Assembly: GCF_037126465.1 (NCBI RefSeq)
Contig: NC_088202.1
Location: 126,556,123-126,620,122, forward strand
DNA from: Ornithodoros turicata
Taxonomy: Eukaryota > Arthropoda > Arachnida > Ixodida > Argasidae
Direction of reading: 5' to 3'
DNA: 64,000 bases
Shown piece after piece: positions 25,449 to 36,550 of this stretch (positions within the stretch are counted from its first letter, which is position 1; every line of letters begins with the position of its first letter). Made by a program: the position numbers and the translations under genes. The notes beneath the pieces are model-generated. The model saw only the letters and a program-made list of their open reading frames with translations. It had not been told where the DNA came from and searched no databases.

Positions 25449-25757
25449 TTAACATTGCACACATTCTGTTAGCCGTCTTCTTTTGCGGGGGATCTGCTCA
25501 ATCCCATTAGAGCTCACAAGGTGAGCGCTCTCTGCACAGCTGCTACAATATTCTGACCGGTTTATGAATGAAGAATGCTCGTCTCTTACAGTTCGAAGAA
25601 TCGAGTAGAAAGCTGGTTCGAAGAACAGGTTCGGGAACAAGGCTGTCATTATGGTAAGCCTCGATTTCCTCTCTGATTGAACGTCACTGTACAGGTGTCT
25701 GCGGAGGATAAACAAAATGCGAACGCTTTCTGTTCGACGGCTTCCCAACAGACGCAA
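25449..25757 (-). other. Open frame with splice-like signals, unrecognised
   Basis: A 102-residue minus-strand frame contains FPNLFFEPAFYSILRTVRDE and four Cys in its last third, ending ECVQC-stop. Upstream on the same strand a pyrimidine-rich stretch ends in CCGCAG near 25704, resembling a 3' splice site. CTGTAAGAG near 25590 resembles a donor. It could be a host exon or simply chance. I do not recognise the protein. Confidence 0.25.
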
Positions 25758-27701
25758 AACACTTGCATACGGTTTGTTCCGTAACTTGATACTCGAAGCA
25801 AGACATTTGAACCATGTGGACAGGCTACGTCTGTCTGCAGATGCAATTCACGGAACTATGAGAACAAGAGGATACTATCCCCGTATATGGCATTCCGATA
25901 GATGCAAGACAATTGCAACTGTCAATCCGTTCTCACCTGTACTTATGCATAACAAGTGTTTAACAACATGCATTACTGAGAGCCTTAGAGTAGTCACCTT
26001 TTTTTACGGTAATGTGGAAACACCATTTACCATTACCAACATTACAAATAACCGTGAACAAACGATGAGGACATAAAAGCGCAACACGATATTCTTTCTT
26101 ACATTTTTTGGGTTTTGGGTATAAATGCTTTGTCGTATAGCAAATGATTTACAACAAAAAGCAGCGTTGTCAAGAGCATATTCTACAGGAAACACCATTT
26201 CAAAGGGTGTACTGCACTACAGATGGGTTGTCCTGCAAGCACCCTTTCCGCCACTGTTATTACATTTCCCAGTTAAGCGTGAGGAATAGACAAAGGGCGC
26301 TTATTTGCAAAACATACTTTCTTTACGCAATGAAAGCTGTAAAAGTATTTACTGTGAACATGCACTGGCAAAGATACTGAATCAATGATGCAACATCAGT
26401 GGGGCAAAAAATGTGAACAACCTCATCTAAAATGAAATACAGGCAATACACCGGGTCTCCAGATCGCGCATCTCATTAAGAGAAAACATCGATAAAGTGA
26501 GGAAGCAGTCTCCCAAATGTGCGTGCTCCCCGACTTTATTCTCACACTTGATTTCTGAGCTAAATTATGCAGAGGGATGCGAAGAATATTTATCTAGATT
26601 CGATGGACATTACGCAGGTATTACCGCCAAATAAAAGTATCGTCTATGTTCAGTGTAAAAATCCCATAGCCCTTCGCATTGAGTTCTTTCACACAAATAG
26701 TCATTTAAATTTTCCCTACTGTCAGATTCGCAATGTTATCAACTTTCGAGCTAAGTTCGAGGTGCCTGGCAAAACTTTCTTGTCTCCCGTTCCAACTTTA
26801 ACTTTATTGAGCACACAGGTGCTGGAAACAAGGGCAAAAAAGCCGCGTGAGCCTTGTTTTTCTGTTAACCGAACTCTCTGTTGTTAACCGAAACCTTTTC
26901 AACTCCTATCTTGGCAGATGTAATCGACCTTGTGATCGCTCCGGACCCGCTCACGTAGCCAGTATTATCAAGCCGGTATGGTACTGCTTCCGGCGCATTT
27001 GTCTAAAGTCCGCAAGTCAGGTGTTCCAAGATCATTTATTTCGAGAAATAAACACGTGCAGCACATGGTCCACCTTTAAATACAATATTAGCACAACATT
27101 TTCGAGGGCAACCAAAGTAATATGGGCTGCAGAAGTACTGACAGGCGATTTCAAACAAGCGTATCGCGAACAGTACAAAAACATGTTCATGTACCGTGCC
27201 GGCTTGGCCGTTGTTAGCTGACGGCTTGATAAACATGAACACCCGTGCGCGAGGTCAAGCATCCCGACTAAACATGCTAAAATTTGGTGACACGACGTTT
27301 AATGAAGGACAGTGTTTTTCTTTGGGAAACGGAAAATGTGTTACATGTTTCAGGGTTTTGCCCAGCAACATACCTGGCATACTCGGATTATATGTAGGCA
27401 TCAGATAAGAAATGACATTTCCTCTCAGGAAACGAGGAGCTGACGTCGCTGCATACTTCGACAGCCATGTACTAAAGGCCTCAGATACCCGGTCATCTTT
27501 CGAGCCATAAAACCTCAGACGAAGGAAGAGTTGCAACATCTGGTTTCCCGTGCGATTAGTCCGTGTGATCGGAACACGTTTGTCTGCAAAGTTGCATACG
27601 TTGACGGACAAAGCCTTAAGAACTTGAATGTTCACACTGCCTAACCGAATAAAACCGAAAGTAAAACGTTCCTATTTAACAGTACCTTACAAACTACCTT
27701 A
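25758..27701. other. Unassigned intergenic DNA with medium-length frames
   Basis: The frames at 26567-26887 (plus, 106 residues), 26847-27221 (plus, 124) and 27255-27635 (minus, 126) are the longest in this part. None shows a domain or motif I can name, and they overlap or oppose each other. No gene is called. Confidence 0.35.
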
Positions 27702-27905
27702 CAACAAAAACAACAATTATATTGTGACGATGAAGTGGGGAGGTTTTTCACTCTAGGAGTGGAACGCTACCCCATATCTAGGGAAACTAATACGAGTGAT
27801 GATGATGATGATGATGAGGGATGACGATGATCGGAGCGGCGATGGCGATCCTGATCGTGATGATGGGAATTTCCATGGGAGCTGTCAGAGTCACAATGAG
27901 TCCTT
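27702..27905 (+). repeat. Probable family Z repeat, degenerate
   Basis: The stretch begins with AACAAAAACAACAATTATATTG and continues GATGAAGTGGGGAGG...GGAACGCTACCCCAT, then a GATGATGATG run. The word order parallels the 9140-9400 copy, with more divergence. Confidence 0.45.
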
Positions 27906-28039
27906 TAGGCCAGTCTCCTCATAAAAAAAAAAAAAGTCACAGATAGGAGTAACACTGTTTGCCTCAAAGCGACAAACTCGGCAAGTTGGTGTTTGCTGTC
28001 CCTTAGATTCCAGTGTATATAAAATTAGACGAGCGTAAC

Positions 28040-28410
28040 GCGTGTAGTTGTGGTAGTGGTGGTGGTGGTGGTGGTGGTAGTGGTGGTGGCGATGATGGTG
28101 ATGTTTTTTTTATTCCGTGTTAGCGCCGTGAAGCAACTGCGGCAATGAGCGACGCACAGATGTGTAGAGATGGAGAGAGAACAGCAGGAAGAAGTGGGGG
28201 ACAGGGGGATTAGTATGCGTCCTGGGCAGACTTCAGGGGAAACTGTGAAGACATTCGTCTGGAAAGTCTTCGGAAAACCCAGGGAAAAGCTCAGACAGCA
28301 CACAGCCGGTGGAGGGATTCGAACCCACCACCTCCCAGTCTTCAGCTCGACCTTGGCTACCACCAACGAGCAGGACGCCTTAACCCGCTCTGCCATGCCG
28401 ATGGTGATAG
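28040..28410 (-). mobile_element. tRNA-derived SINE, family S1
   Basis: Read on the minus strand the element starts with GGCAGAGCGGGTTAAGGCG (A box) and continues to GTGGGTTCGAATCCC (B box). The long spacing between the boxes suggests a Leu- or Ser-type tRNA ancestor. The body contains GCCCAGGACGCATACTAAT and ends near GGCGCTAACACG. It is followed by an A-rich and CCA/CAC-rich tail that appears on the plus strand as the (GGT)n tract at about 28048-28090. Transcription by RNA polymerase III would be expected of an active copy. Related copies lie at 45770-46018 and 61377-61655. Confidence 0.85.
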
Positions 28411-29361
28411 TGATGGTGATGCGCGTCTGTAACGGTGTATCAGTTAAAGAAACGAATTAAATTCACGCGACGACGCGGACCGCATGAGTTCGTGCAAGGA
28501 AGCTTGAGAAATACTCATATGAACTTGCGTTACGCACCAGAACCAGCAAATAAATCTAGAAAGAGAACATTTTATTTGCAACGTATAAAATAGGACCGCT
28601 ACCCTGCTTCTGACATTTACAACAACGTGCTGAAGCTCCATACTCGGAGGTGAGGGCAGCCTTGTCACTGGCAGGTCACTAAAATTGAGTTATAATATTA
28701 CATAGATCCTATCATCTATGTACCTTTTCTGTTTCGTTACATGTTTTTGTTCCACACTTGTTCTACATTTGTTCTTCGTTGTCAGAAGGTATTCTCTCCA
28801 GGAATACATTTCACACACGTCGTGTGAATTTATCATATCGACATAAAACTGAAGCAACCGCCGTACCTGGCTTCTGGCAGAAACTCAGTGTTGGTAGAAA
28901 AAAGCCGGAGGGTACGTTCAATTAATTTCGTTAATAACAATCATCATCAACATTTCGATCACATGTACAAATGGCAAATCTCTGGAATACTAATAAGAAC
29001 TTATGTCGAACATAACATTGAGCGTTCATGTAAATTCAATGTATCCCATGATGCGCAGACACAGCCCAACAGTATACATTCGTGTCAAACGTAACGAAAC
29101 CCCATATTCAGAATAGAACGGTACTATCAAGCCCTTACTGACAAATATTCCACCATTTAAGCGATAATAGAAAAATTTTGCAAGCGAGAAATTACGTCTA
29201 ATAGATCTCTCGATATGGTTTCGGAAATGCGCGGGTATTCCGAAACAGCGAACTGTGTTCTGTAAAAGCGAAAAATATAAATACAAACAAGGAAAGTATT
29301 CGACCTGCACCAGAAATTTTGAGCACATTGCTGTGTCCCGTCGAAATGACTTAGTAGAAAT
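28411..29361. other. Unassigned DNA
   Basis: Only short frames are seen; no repeat family is recognised. Confidence 0.4.
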
Positions 29362-29379
29362 CAGAGACCATAACCGAAA

Positions 29380-30033
29380 GGGGAAAGCACATGGAAATAG
29401 TACATTCCGCAGTGTTTACTTCACGAAGGCGGACGCCAAGAGTGCCTTAAAGTCTCTGAGCCATAAGCTGTCAAAAGATCAATGGTTTTGTGGCGAGGCT
29501 GGATCTTCCCTTCTGCACCGGGTTGACCCCGAACTAGCCCTGGTCCTCCCAACATCCATGCCACGGCAGATTACGTCATTGTTTCAGAGGCTCCGGCTCA
29601 ATGTACCATACAGTGCAAGACTCCTGTACAGGCTTGGGAAGACGGACTCTCCTAATTGTCCAGTCTGTGGCTCAATCGAAGACGTCGAACATATTATAGT
29701 TGCGTGCCCAAGATACTCTGAGTGTCGTGACAAACTTATAGCCGCGTTAGGCCAGGTTGACAATCGACCCTTCGGAGTGCAGAAGGTGCTGGGCCCATGG
29801 CCAATGAGCACTCAACTGCCAGCTTTGCGAGCCGTTACACAGTTTTTAAGGGACACTAAGCTGTTAGATGGGCTATGACCCTGTCTGTGGCGTTCGTCGC
29901 CGCTTCGCGACATCTCCCGTGGGTGTGGGTGGATGTGTCTGGCATTCCTTTCCTTAGGTGATCTGGGGTAGCCGGCCCTCGTGATGAGGGCTACAATCCC
30001 CTTTTTTTTCTTTCTTTCAATCATCATCATCAT
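29380..30033 (+). pseudogene. 5'-truncated I-type LINE insertion
   Basis: The open frame ends at 29878 and carries VYFTKADAKSALKSL, the conserved SLFQRLRLNVPYSARLLYRL segment, and the zinc motif CPVCGSIEDVEHIIVAC (CX2CX7HX4C). The C-terminus ends at KLLDGL-stop. A 150-bp 3' untranslated region ends in TCATCATCATCATCA. The insertion is flanked by CATAACCGAAA at 29369-29379 and 30034-30044, an 11-bp target duplication whose first bases may belong to the tail. The coding part is uninterrupted, so this is the youngest-looking copy of the family. It lacks endonuclease, RT and RNase H and cannot move by itself. Confidence 0.85.
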
Positions 30034-30484
30034 CATAACCGAAACTGAACCCGCACCGAAAACCGCTAAAAACCTGTACTTTCGCTGAACGGGAACTGAA
30101 CCGAATCAAATTACACGTATTGTTTTTCTTGCGTTGAATCGAACCGGAACTGAACCGAAATGAATTTAGGCGGTTACCGGTTCGTGAAACGGTTCAGACG
30201 TAATGTGCGCTCTGAGAGATCGGAACTACGATTTACGCAGTAGACTGAACCGCGTTGCCAAACAAAATCCATACCGAAACTGAACAAAACAAAACTACAA
30301 TCCAAGTGCGCAAGGTATTTCCTCCTCGTTCATTCAGTTGTGTTAGTTTGTTGTGATGTCTTCCTTTTCGCAGTTGCAGGCTTCCTTGTACACGATATTT
30401 GTTGTCCAGCAACCCCAAGTTTTCATTTTGGGCTGTGAATAAAACGGCTGGTCCCTGAGCAGGGGGGAGAGGGGGATATGTTTA

Positions 30485-30955
30485 TTGAGAAAAAAAAAAA
30501 ACAAGGAAAGGTTAGTCAGGCAAAGGCCGACTTGCTATTCCTTTCGTAAAGAGGAACGGAAAAGGAAAGGGGACGAAAAGATAGGAAGAAAACGAAGAAA
30601 GGAAAGAAGGCGGCAAGAAAGAAAACGAAAAAAAAACGAAAGAAAGAAAGCGAAAAAAAGGGAGAAAACGAAATAAAGGAAAGAAAACGAAAAAATAGAG
30701 AGAAAACGAAAAAGAAGAAAGAAAAGAAAAAAGAAAGAAACGAAAAGAAAAGGGAAAGAAAGCGAAAAAAGGGGAAAAAAAGGAAAGAAACGAAAAAAGG
30801 AAAAAGAAAGGAAAGAAACGAAAAAAAAGAAGAAACGAAAAAAGGAAAAAAAAAGGAAAGAAACGAAAAAAGGAAAAAGAAAGGAAAGAAACGAAAAAAG
30901 GAAAAAAAAGGAAAGAAACGAAAAAAAAAGAAGAAACGAAAAAAAGAAAGAGAAC
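30485..30955. repeat. Polypurine tandem array with CGAAA spacing
   Basis: About 470 bp of almost pure purine on the plus strand, built from GGAAAGAAACGAAAAA-type units. Nearly every pyrimidine is the C of an ACGAAA word. From about 30780 to 30955 the units form a higher-order pattern in which a block of about 70-80 bp is repeated with variation. Long Phe/Ser-rich frames on the minus strand (30512-31252, 30535-31143) are artefacts of this composition. Confidence 0.9.
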
Positions 30956-31232
30956 AGGGTGCATACGATGAGAGTACAATGTGCTACCGTAACAACCTGA
31001 AATGCAGATGTGTAACACGCAGTGTTGCTGTGAACCACTGCTGTGCCGGCAGCGGCAGCAGCAACAACAACAAACGTACATTTGTGTAATTTGAGAATTG
31101 AGGATGTGCTTGCTTTTAACCCATAGCACCGGTGCGAACCCACATTTTGCGCTGCTGCGGAGCGGAACCCGAACCAATATGGATGAACCTGGACCTGAAC
31201 CGAACCGCAAAAAATAACGGTTCCGATCCCTG

Positions 31233-31659
31233 GTAGAAACCCGATTCAGCACGATATCACTCGCGAGAAATTTACGTCTCTATTAATCCGCTATGCATGA
31301 AAACTTCTGTAGAAGCCCAGTGGAATAAGAGTGTCGGAAATATTGGCGGATCTCGATCTGGAGCTTTGGCTTTCACAATTCCGCATAATACATATTGCAT
31401 GAATACCAAACGTTCCTAGATGCGGTTGCTGTTGCGATGCCATGACGATGTTGGTCATTTCTCCACTCTACGTTTCACAAGTGCACTAATCACGTGGCCC
31501 TATAAGTTAAGTATACATAATCTAGCTCCATTCCAAATTAATATATATGCTGAGTACACTGCTTGTTTCACGTTCTACTGAGCGTAGAACGAGTGGCTGC
31601 ACAGCAGCTTTCCTTTTCTTTAGGTGGACTGCGATACCGGACTTATCACAACACATGTT
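31233..31659. other. Unassigned DNA
   Basis: No gene or repeat is recognised apart from the hAT target duplication at its left edge. Confidence 0.4.
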
Positions 31660-31855
31660 CATGATGACAATTCGGGGCTTTACGTCGTGAGGCAACTACG
31701 TTCATAAGCAACGCCACAGTATCGTGCAGTATCTTTAACTGTGCATCGGAATCTCAGCGCACGGTACACCGTATTCAACATCCCTCGAAGAACACTGCGT
31801 GTCTAAGTAACTTGCACCCTGCCACCAAATTGCTGACTACCTCGACCGGGGACGG
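31660..31855 (-). mobile_element. SINE-like family S2 copy
   Basis: On the plus strand it reads AATTCGGGGCTTTACGTCG...AAGCAACGCCACAGT...GTGTCTAAGTAACTTGCACCC, the complement of the 11628-11814 copy word for word with substitutions. It extends further at the SINE 5' end (through CTGCCACCAAATTGCTG) than the 11.6-kb copy. No clear target duplication is visible. Confidence 0.7.
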
Positions 31856-34800
31856 CTGTGAAACTCCCGGATCAGTATGTTGGGATAACAGGCTATGAAC
31901 TTATCCACTGAGACCGGTCAACGCAATTCAGAAATACTGTTTTAAAGTTGCCTGGCTATTTAGGCGTTCTCCAGGGTGAACGTATTATAGACCCCTCTCG
32001 TAGGATCTAATTTAGGTGCTGTCATTTTTGTGCGCGCAGCGCTCTAACAATATTTTTTGTGCAAATGTGCGTTATCGTCTCGCCATTGTTCATTTCGGCA
32101 TTGTCAGGTCTCCACGGGCAACTGACCGGACGAGAACGTGACACAAGCCCAATTGGGTTAAAGTCCGGATGGCAACCTATACCACGGCTCAGCTATTCAT
32201 TTATTTTTTTAGAACAGGAGAGACATAATTATTATTATATAACGCGTGAGGTGCTGAAGAAATAGGATATATGGTTTAGAGTACGGTGTGTATCCACAAG
32301 CGGGTGTGTTCATTACATGGCGGTGGGCGCAATGCAAACAAATGCACAATTTGAGGTCATGACTTTCCCGCAATTGGTTCAAAATCAATATGTTCACGCC
32401 CTGTTGTTTCTGCTACATAATTTGAAGCCATGTGTATATCATCTATGCCCCGTTACTGGCCATACTGTACACAAGCGAGCTAAATCCGGAAATTATAATA
32501 TATTAAGTTTCACAAAAAGGTTAGATGAAGAATGCCGACCCGTATGAAAATTTACTCTAGCACTGATAGGCTAGCCCAGTCTCTTGCAGGTCCTTTTCCT
32601 TTTAATGATAGAATTAAGGGAATTTTTACGGATATAATTTAATGAAATTAAATGAGTTTTATTGTATCGGTTGTCTTTGGTTACATATACTTGTGTCGCA
32701 GTTAGTTGTGTAACCTGAAGCAGTGCAGCCTCTTGCACGAAAGTTCTTGTTCAAATGAACCTCAGTTGCTCCTAACCGTTTTTATGTTACGTGTGTGATT
32801 CCCTGATCGCGGGCTCTTTGACAGTGTTTGTTCCCTTTTTTGTTTCCGATTTCGATGGAATTTAAGGAATGAAATGGGCTTGCCAAGCCATTCTAGGAGT
32901 GTGGGAATATACCATACTTTTTCATCCCGAGAAATTGAAAGGAATGGAATTGGAATGCAATAGAATGGAATTTGCTCTCTTTCTTAGAGTGCGCACCGCA
33001 GCTACATTTGTTTGGCTCAGTTTCAGTCGTTCTTTCTTTCTTTCTTTATTTTTTTATTTTTATTTTTTTTCAGGAACTGTGACCGAGTGGAGCATACACT
33101 GCAAGTGAATGTGAAGAAAAGGAAGCCGCATGCCTCCAACCGTGCAGAGGACCACTTTGATATAAATGCACAGACGGATATGTACGTATATGTCTCATTG
33201 TTTTTGTTTTTCTTGTTTTTGTTTTTTGTATATGTAGTGTTCTTTCAGATACGCGAACGTGTTTCAAACAAGACCAGGTAAGCGACTCTGCTTATGGTGT
33301 TAACATTCTACGAAAAGCAAAATCATTGTGGACCCGCATGTACTTGTTCAAATATATACGTATATGCATTTATGCATGCTAAGAAATACAGCATATCGTG
33401 AAAAAATTCTGAACTGGGAAAGCGTAGAGCATTCAGTCAGGACTTCACTGTTTTCTTTCAAATTTTTCGTCCGCTCGTCAGACAAAGACCAGCAGCTGAC
33501 CAGCCCTTTAGAACGATTCAATGCTACGCATGCTCTGCCTTTTTTTTTTCTTTTTTTTCGATTTTTTTAGAAAGTTGGCAGTCTTGATGACGTTATCGCT
33601 TGCTTAAATTTACATAGAAATGCCTATGTTTCATTTGTATTGCTATATGTATATTCTCTTGACGTCTACACGGTAGTCGTATACGCGAAACTCGCTGAAA
33701 CACTTAGTTCAGGGACGAAGACGACGACACACCACACAGGCACTGTTTTTCTTTTTTTTGGCTCCTGCACTGGGGTTTTTAGCTATTTGAAGTCAGTACG
33801 TCACACCAAAGAGACCAATCGTTAACGCTACATTTAGGAATATCAAAATGAAACGTACCTGCTATCGAAAGTATACATAGTGCTGATAAGTTGAAGAAAG
33901 ACAACATGCACAAGAGGTAGAGCAGCTGCGACGCTATACCACATATTACCCACATGATGATTTATATCATGTCGGTAATGTTTCATCTGTATAGAAGATG
34001 TGACGACATTTTCGTAGCAGCCTGCGCCGTACTATAGATGAACACATATTATGCCGACATTTTATCATGAAACCGAAAGAATTCGCGTGTGTGCGTGTCA
34101 CGAGACCAAGAAAGGGTGGCGTGTGAGTCCACTTGTTTACAGTACATGACCGACGCCGTTCAGTTTGTTTGTTTTTTCTCCCATTAATAAGCACGTTTGG
34201 TTCTTGCAGGGCGGACATCTCTATATAAAATCGTACCAGGACACATAAAACAAACGCGAAAGAAAACGAATGGTCACGGTTGCCTTTAAGCATGTACGGT
34301 AAGTCTCCATAATAAAGTGAATGAGCAGCGAAAGCTAAAATGCTGCATTACACGTGTCGCATCACTGGGTACTCCATGCAAGTGTTTCGCTATACAGATG
34401 CATGTTGGTAACGGAGACACATGAAACTGCCACTGCGCAAAACTGTTGCTTAAGATTGCATAAACGCACCAGAGCTCATCTCAAGGTGAAACACACTTGC
34501 TGAAGCGCAACAATAGACCCTTTCATGGTGACGTTCATTGAGGACTGTGATGAGTGACGCAACGACGACAGATTTTGCAATGCACTATGACAAATAACAT
34601 GGAGACGTTGTTCGAAGGTTCTTGAACTTTTACATGAGGACTGAACGCTACCGTCGTGACCACACGGTTGCCACCACCGTTTCTGAGATTTGTACCCGAA
34701 ACATAATTCACACTTCGTATACGACTTCAAGAACCCAATAATTTGCTTGTAGGTTCTCTCGACAACAGGACACTAGTCGTTTCACCGGGAAACTACAGGA

Positions 34801-36434
34801 TAAATATCTGAGTCGTATATTATTAATGGTTCCTATGGACTCTAAAGGGAAAAAAGGAGAGATTTTAAACATTTGGGGGGGGAGGGGCATATACATTGCC
34901 ACAGCCATTCCTTTTCTGGACTAAATGCATGGTCGTTGGTGCAAAGTTTAAGGACTAGTTACACTGCTGGGGAGCAAAATCCAGGGTAAAGGAACCAAAA
35001 TAGAGGCGTAATTGGCATACCTAACATTAGAAGCTGTGGTTACTCCTCACCTTACACCTTTTTTCTTTTGTTTTTTTCTTTTTCTTGCGGTGTACATAGC
35101 ATTGCTCAGTGCTGCGGTTGCTGTAGCAGTTATCTCGTGTACCGCATGTTTGGTATAGCAGCCACTCTGAATGTATTGTTCATTTCGACATCGACATCAA
35201 ACAGAAAGGTACAACACAAGACTCACTCTACACACAAAATAAATGAAGCTCCGCAAGATCAAGGCAAAAGCAGATGGAGCGGGTCACATTTAAAAAATAG
35301 TTTATGTTTATCTAATATATTCTGAACAAAAAAATTGAGGCATCAAATAGGTTCTTGTCGAGAAAACGTGAACTTGGAAACAATTTTTACTGTTATTTGA
35401 CTGCTTGTAGTGAATTATTTGGTCGAAAACGGAGCAGTTTATTTATTGCTGGGGCCACGAAATGTTTTCCGCGAGGCAGTTGTCGCAATTGATCGCCTTT
35501 GTTTGCATAGTGTGGTGTCCAAAATATCAGTGAGGAAGCCTGGGTCGATGCGATCTTCGTGCAACGTATCAACTAAGTGTCGCCAAGATTGCGACGTCAG
35601 GCATGCGTTTCCATTTGTAACGTCCGAGAGTTGAGAGTAAATTTTGTGCGCGAATTTCTTTCGGAAAGCAGACACGAGTAGCCAAAGCGTTATCTGGTGG
35701 GATACTTTACGGGACTTAGCCCTGGATACAGTTCACCATACCCTGGAGCACAGAGAGATGCGTGTGCGGTCTAGTCCGCCATCTTTTATTCCCCCTGTTG
35801 CCAGCCGAGTTGGACGGATACATTACATTCCTCATACAACAACGTGCTCGTGTCCTCAGTTCACGTAGAATACATGCTAAGCTATGCTGTGCTATGCTCC
35901 TGTATGCATGCAATGTACTATTAAAGTAGCTTATATTACATTATGCATACAGTGCTCAAAACATTATAGCTGGTCGTGAGTTGATTTATTAGATATTCTG
36001 TGCGGAAATTTAACTCGAGTAAACTCTGAGTACGAAGGACAGTGCGTGCGCAACTATGCTTGTGTCAATGCCACAAGAAGAAAACCCTTGAAAGCAAGCT
36101 GGCTATTTGCCTGGCTAACCTTTCCTTTTTTCTCTTTCTTAATAAACATACCCTTCACCCCTCTTCAAAGCTTCGAGAAATCGTATGATATCGAGAGTTT
36201 TGTGGAGTGTCCGGTGTACCTTTCCCGTGCATTGAAGGTAACGTTCTCAACTAATACGTAGGAGTACATTTACACGTAAGACGAGCCAAAAACGATTTCG
36301 ACTATTTCAGATGAGCAGAGCCATCAGAGTTGTGGTGGTGGTTCGGCAGTGATAAATCGCACTAGACACGCCAACACGAGACTGATAAATTATTTTCTTG
36401 CGGTAATCCACAAGGCGCAGTTAGTTACGGCCAC
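31856..36434. other. Unassigned intergenic DNA
   Basis: No supported gene. T-rich tracts lie at about 33040-33070 and 33540-33568. A G-run with CATATACATTG follows at about 34877. Frames such as 33967-34293, 34476-34730 and 35439-35675 (minus) show no domain. GGAATGGAATTGGAATG low complexity occurs near 32940-32970. Confidence 0.4.
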
Positions 36435-36550
36435 CACTCTAAGTAAAAAAGGACTGTAATTGGGGAATAATTGCAGTTTCTTGTCCCTGGATTGCAATTA
36501 CTTCCCCTTTTTGTCCCCTAACCCCGGAATTTACTCCCCAGGACTGAAAA
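36435..36550. repeat. Degenerate family Y fragment
   Basis: The stretch begins CACTCTAAGTAAAAAAGG and contains mirrored ATTGCAGTTT/GGATTGCAATTAC and TACTCCCC words. This is similar in layout to the left end of family Y, but ends and duplications cannot be assigned. Confidence 0.3.

Larger units (their letters stand above)
29362..31232. mobile_element. hAT-like element, family H2, with nested LINE
   Basis: The left end reads CAGAGACCATAACCG. The right end, on the complementary strand, reads CAGGGATCGGAACCG. Flanks are GTAGAAAT (29354-29361) and GTAGAAAC (31233-31240), an 8-bp duplication with one mismatch. Subterminal regions repeat GAACCGAA-type words, as in the second copy at 54297-55483. 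The interior contains a LINE insertion (29380-30033) and a polypurine tract (30485-30955). No transposase is seen. Confidence 0.75.

Noticed and set aside
28025..28396. 123-residue minus frame with a poly-Thr run
   Set aside because: It is the sense strand of SINE S1 plus its CCA/CAC-rich tail, not a protein gene.
30512..31252. 246- and 202-residue minus-strand frames rich in Phe, Ser and Leu
   Set aside because: They are the translation of the polypurine array and have no domain structure.
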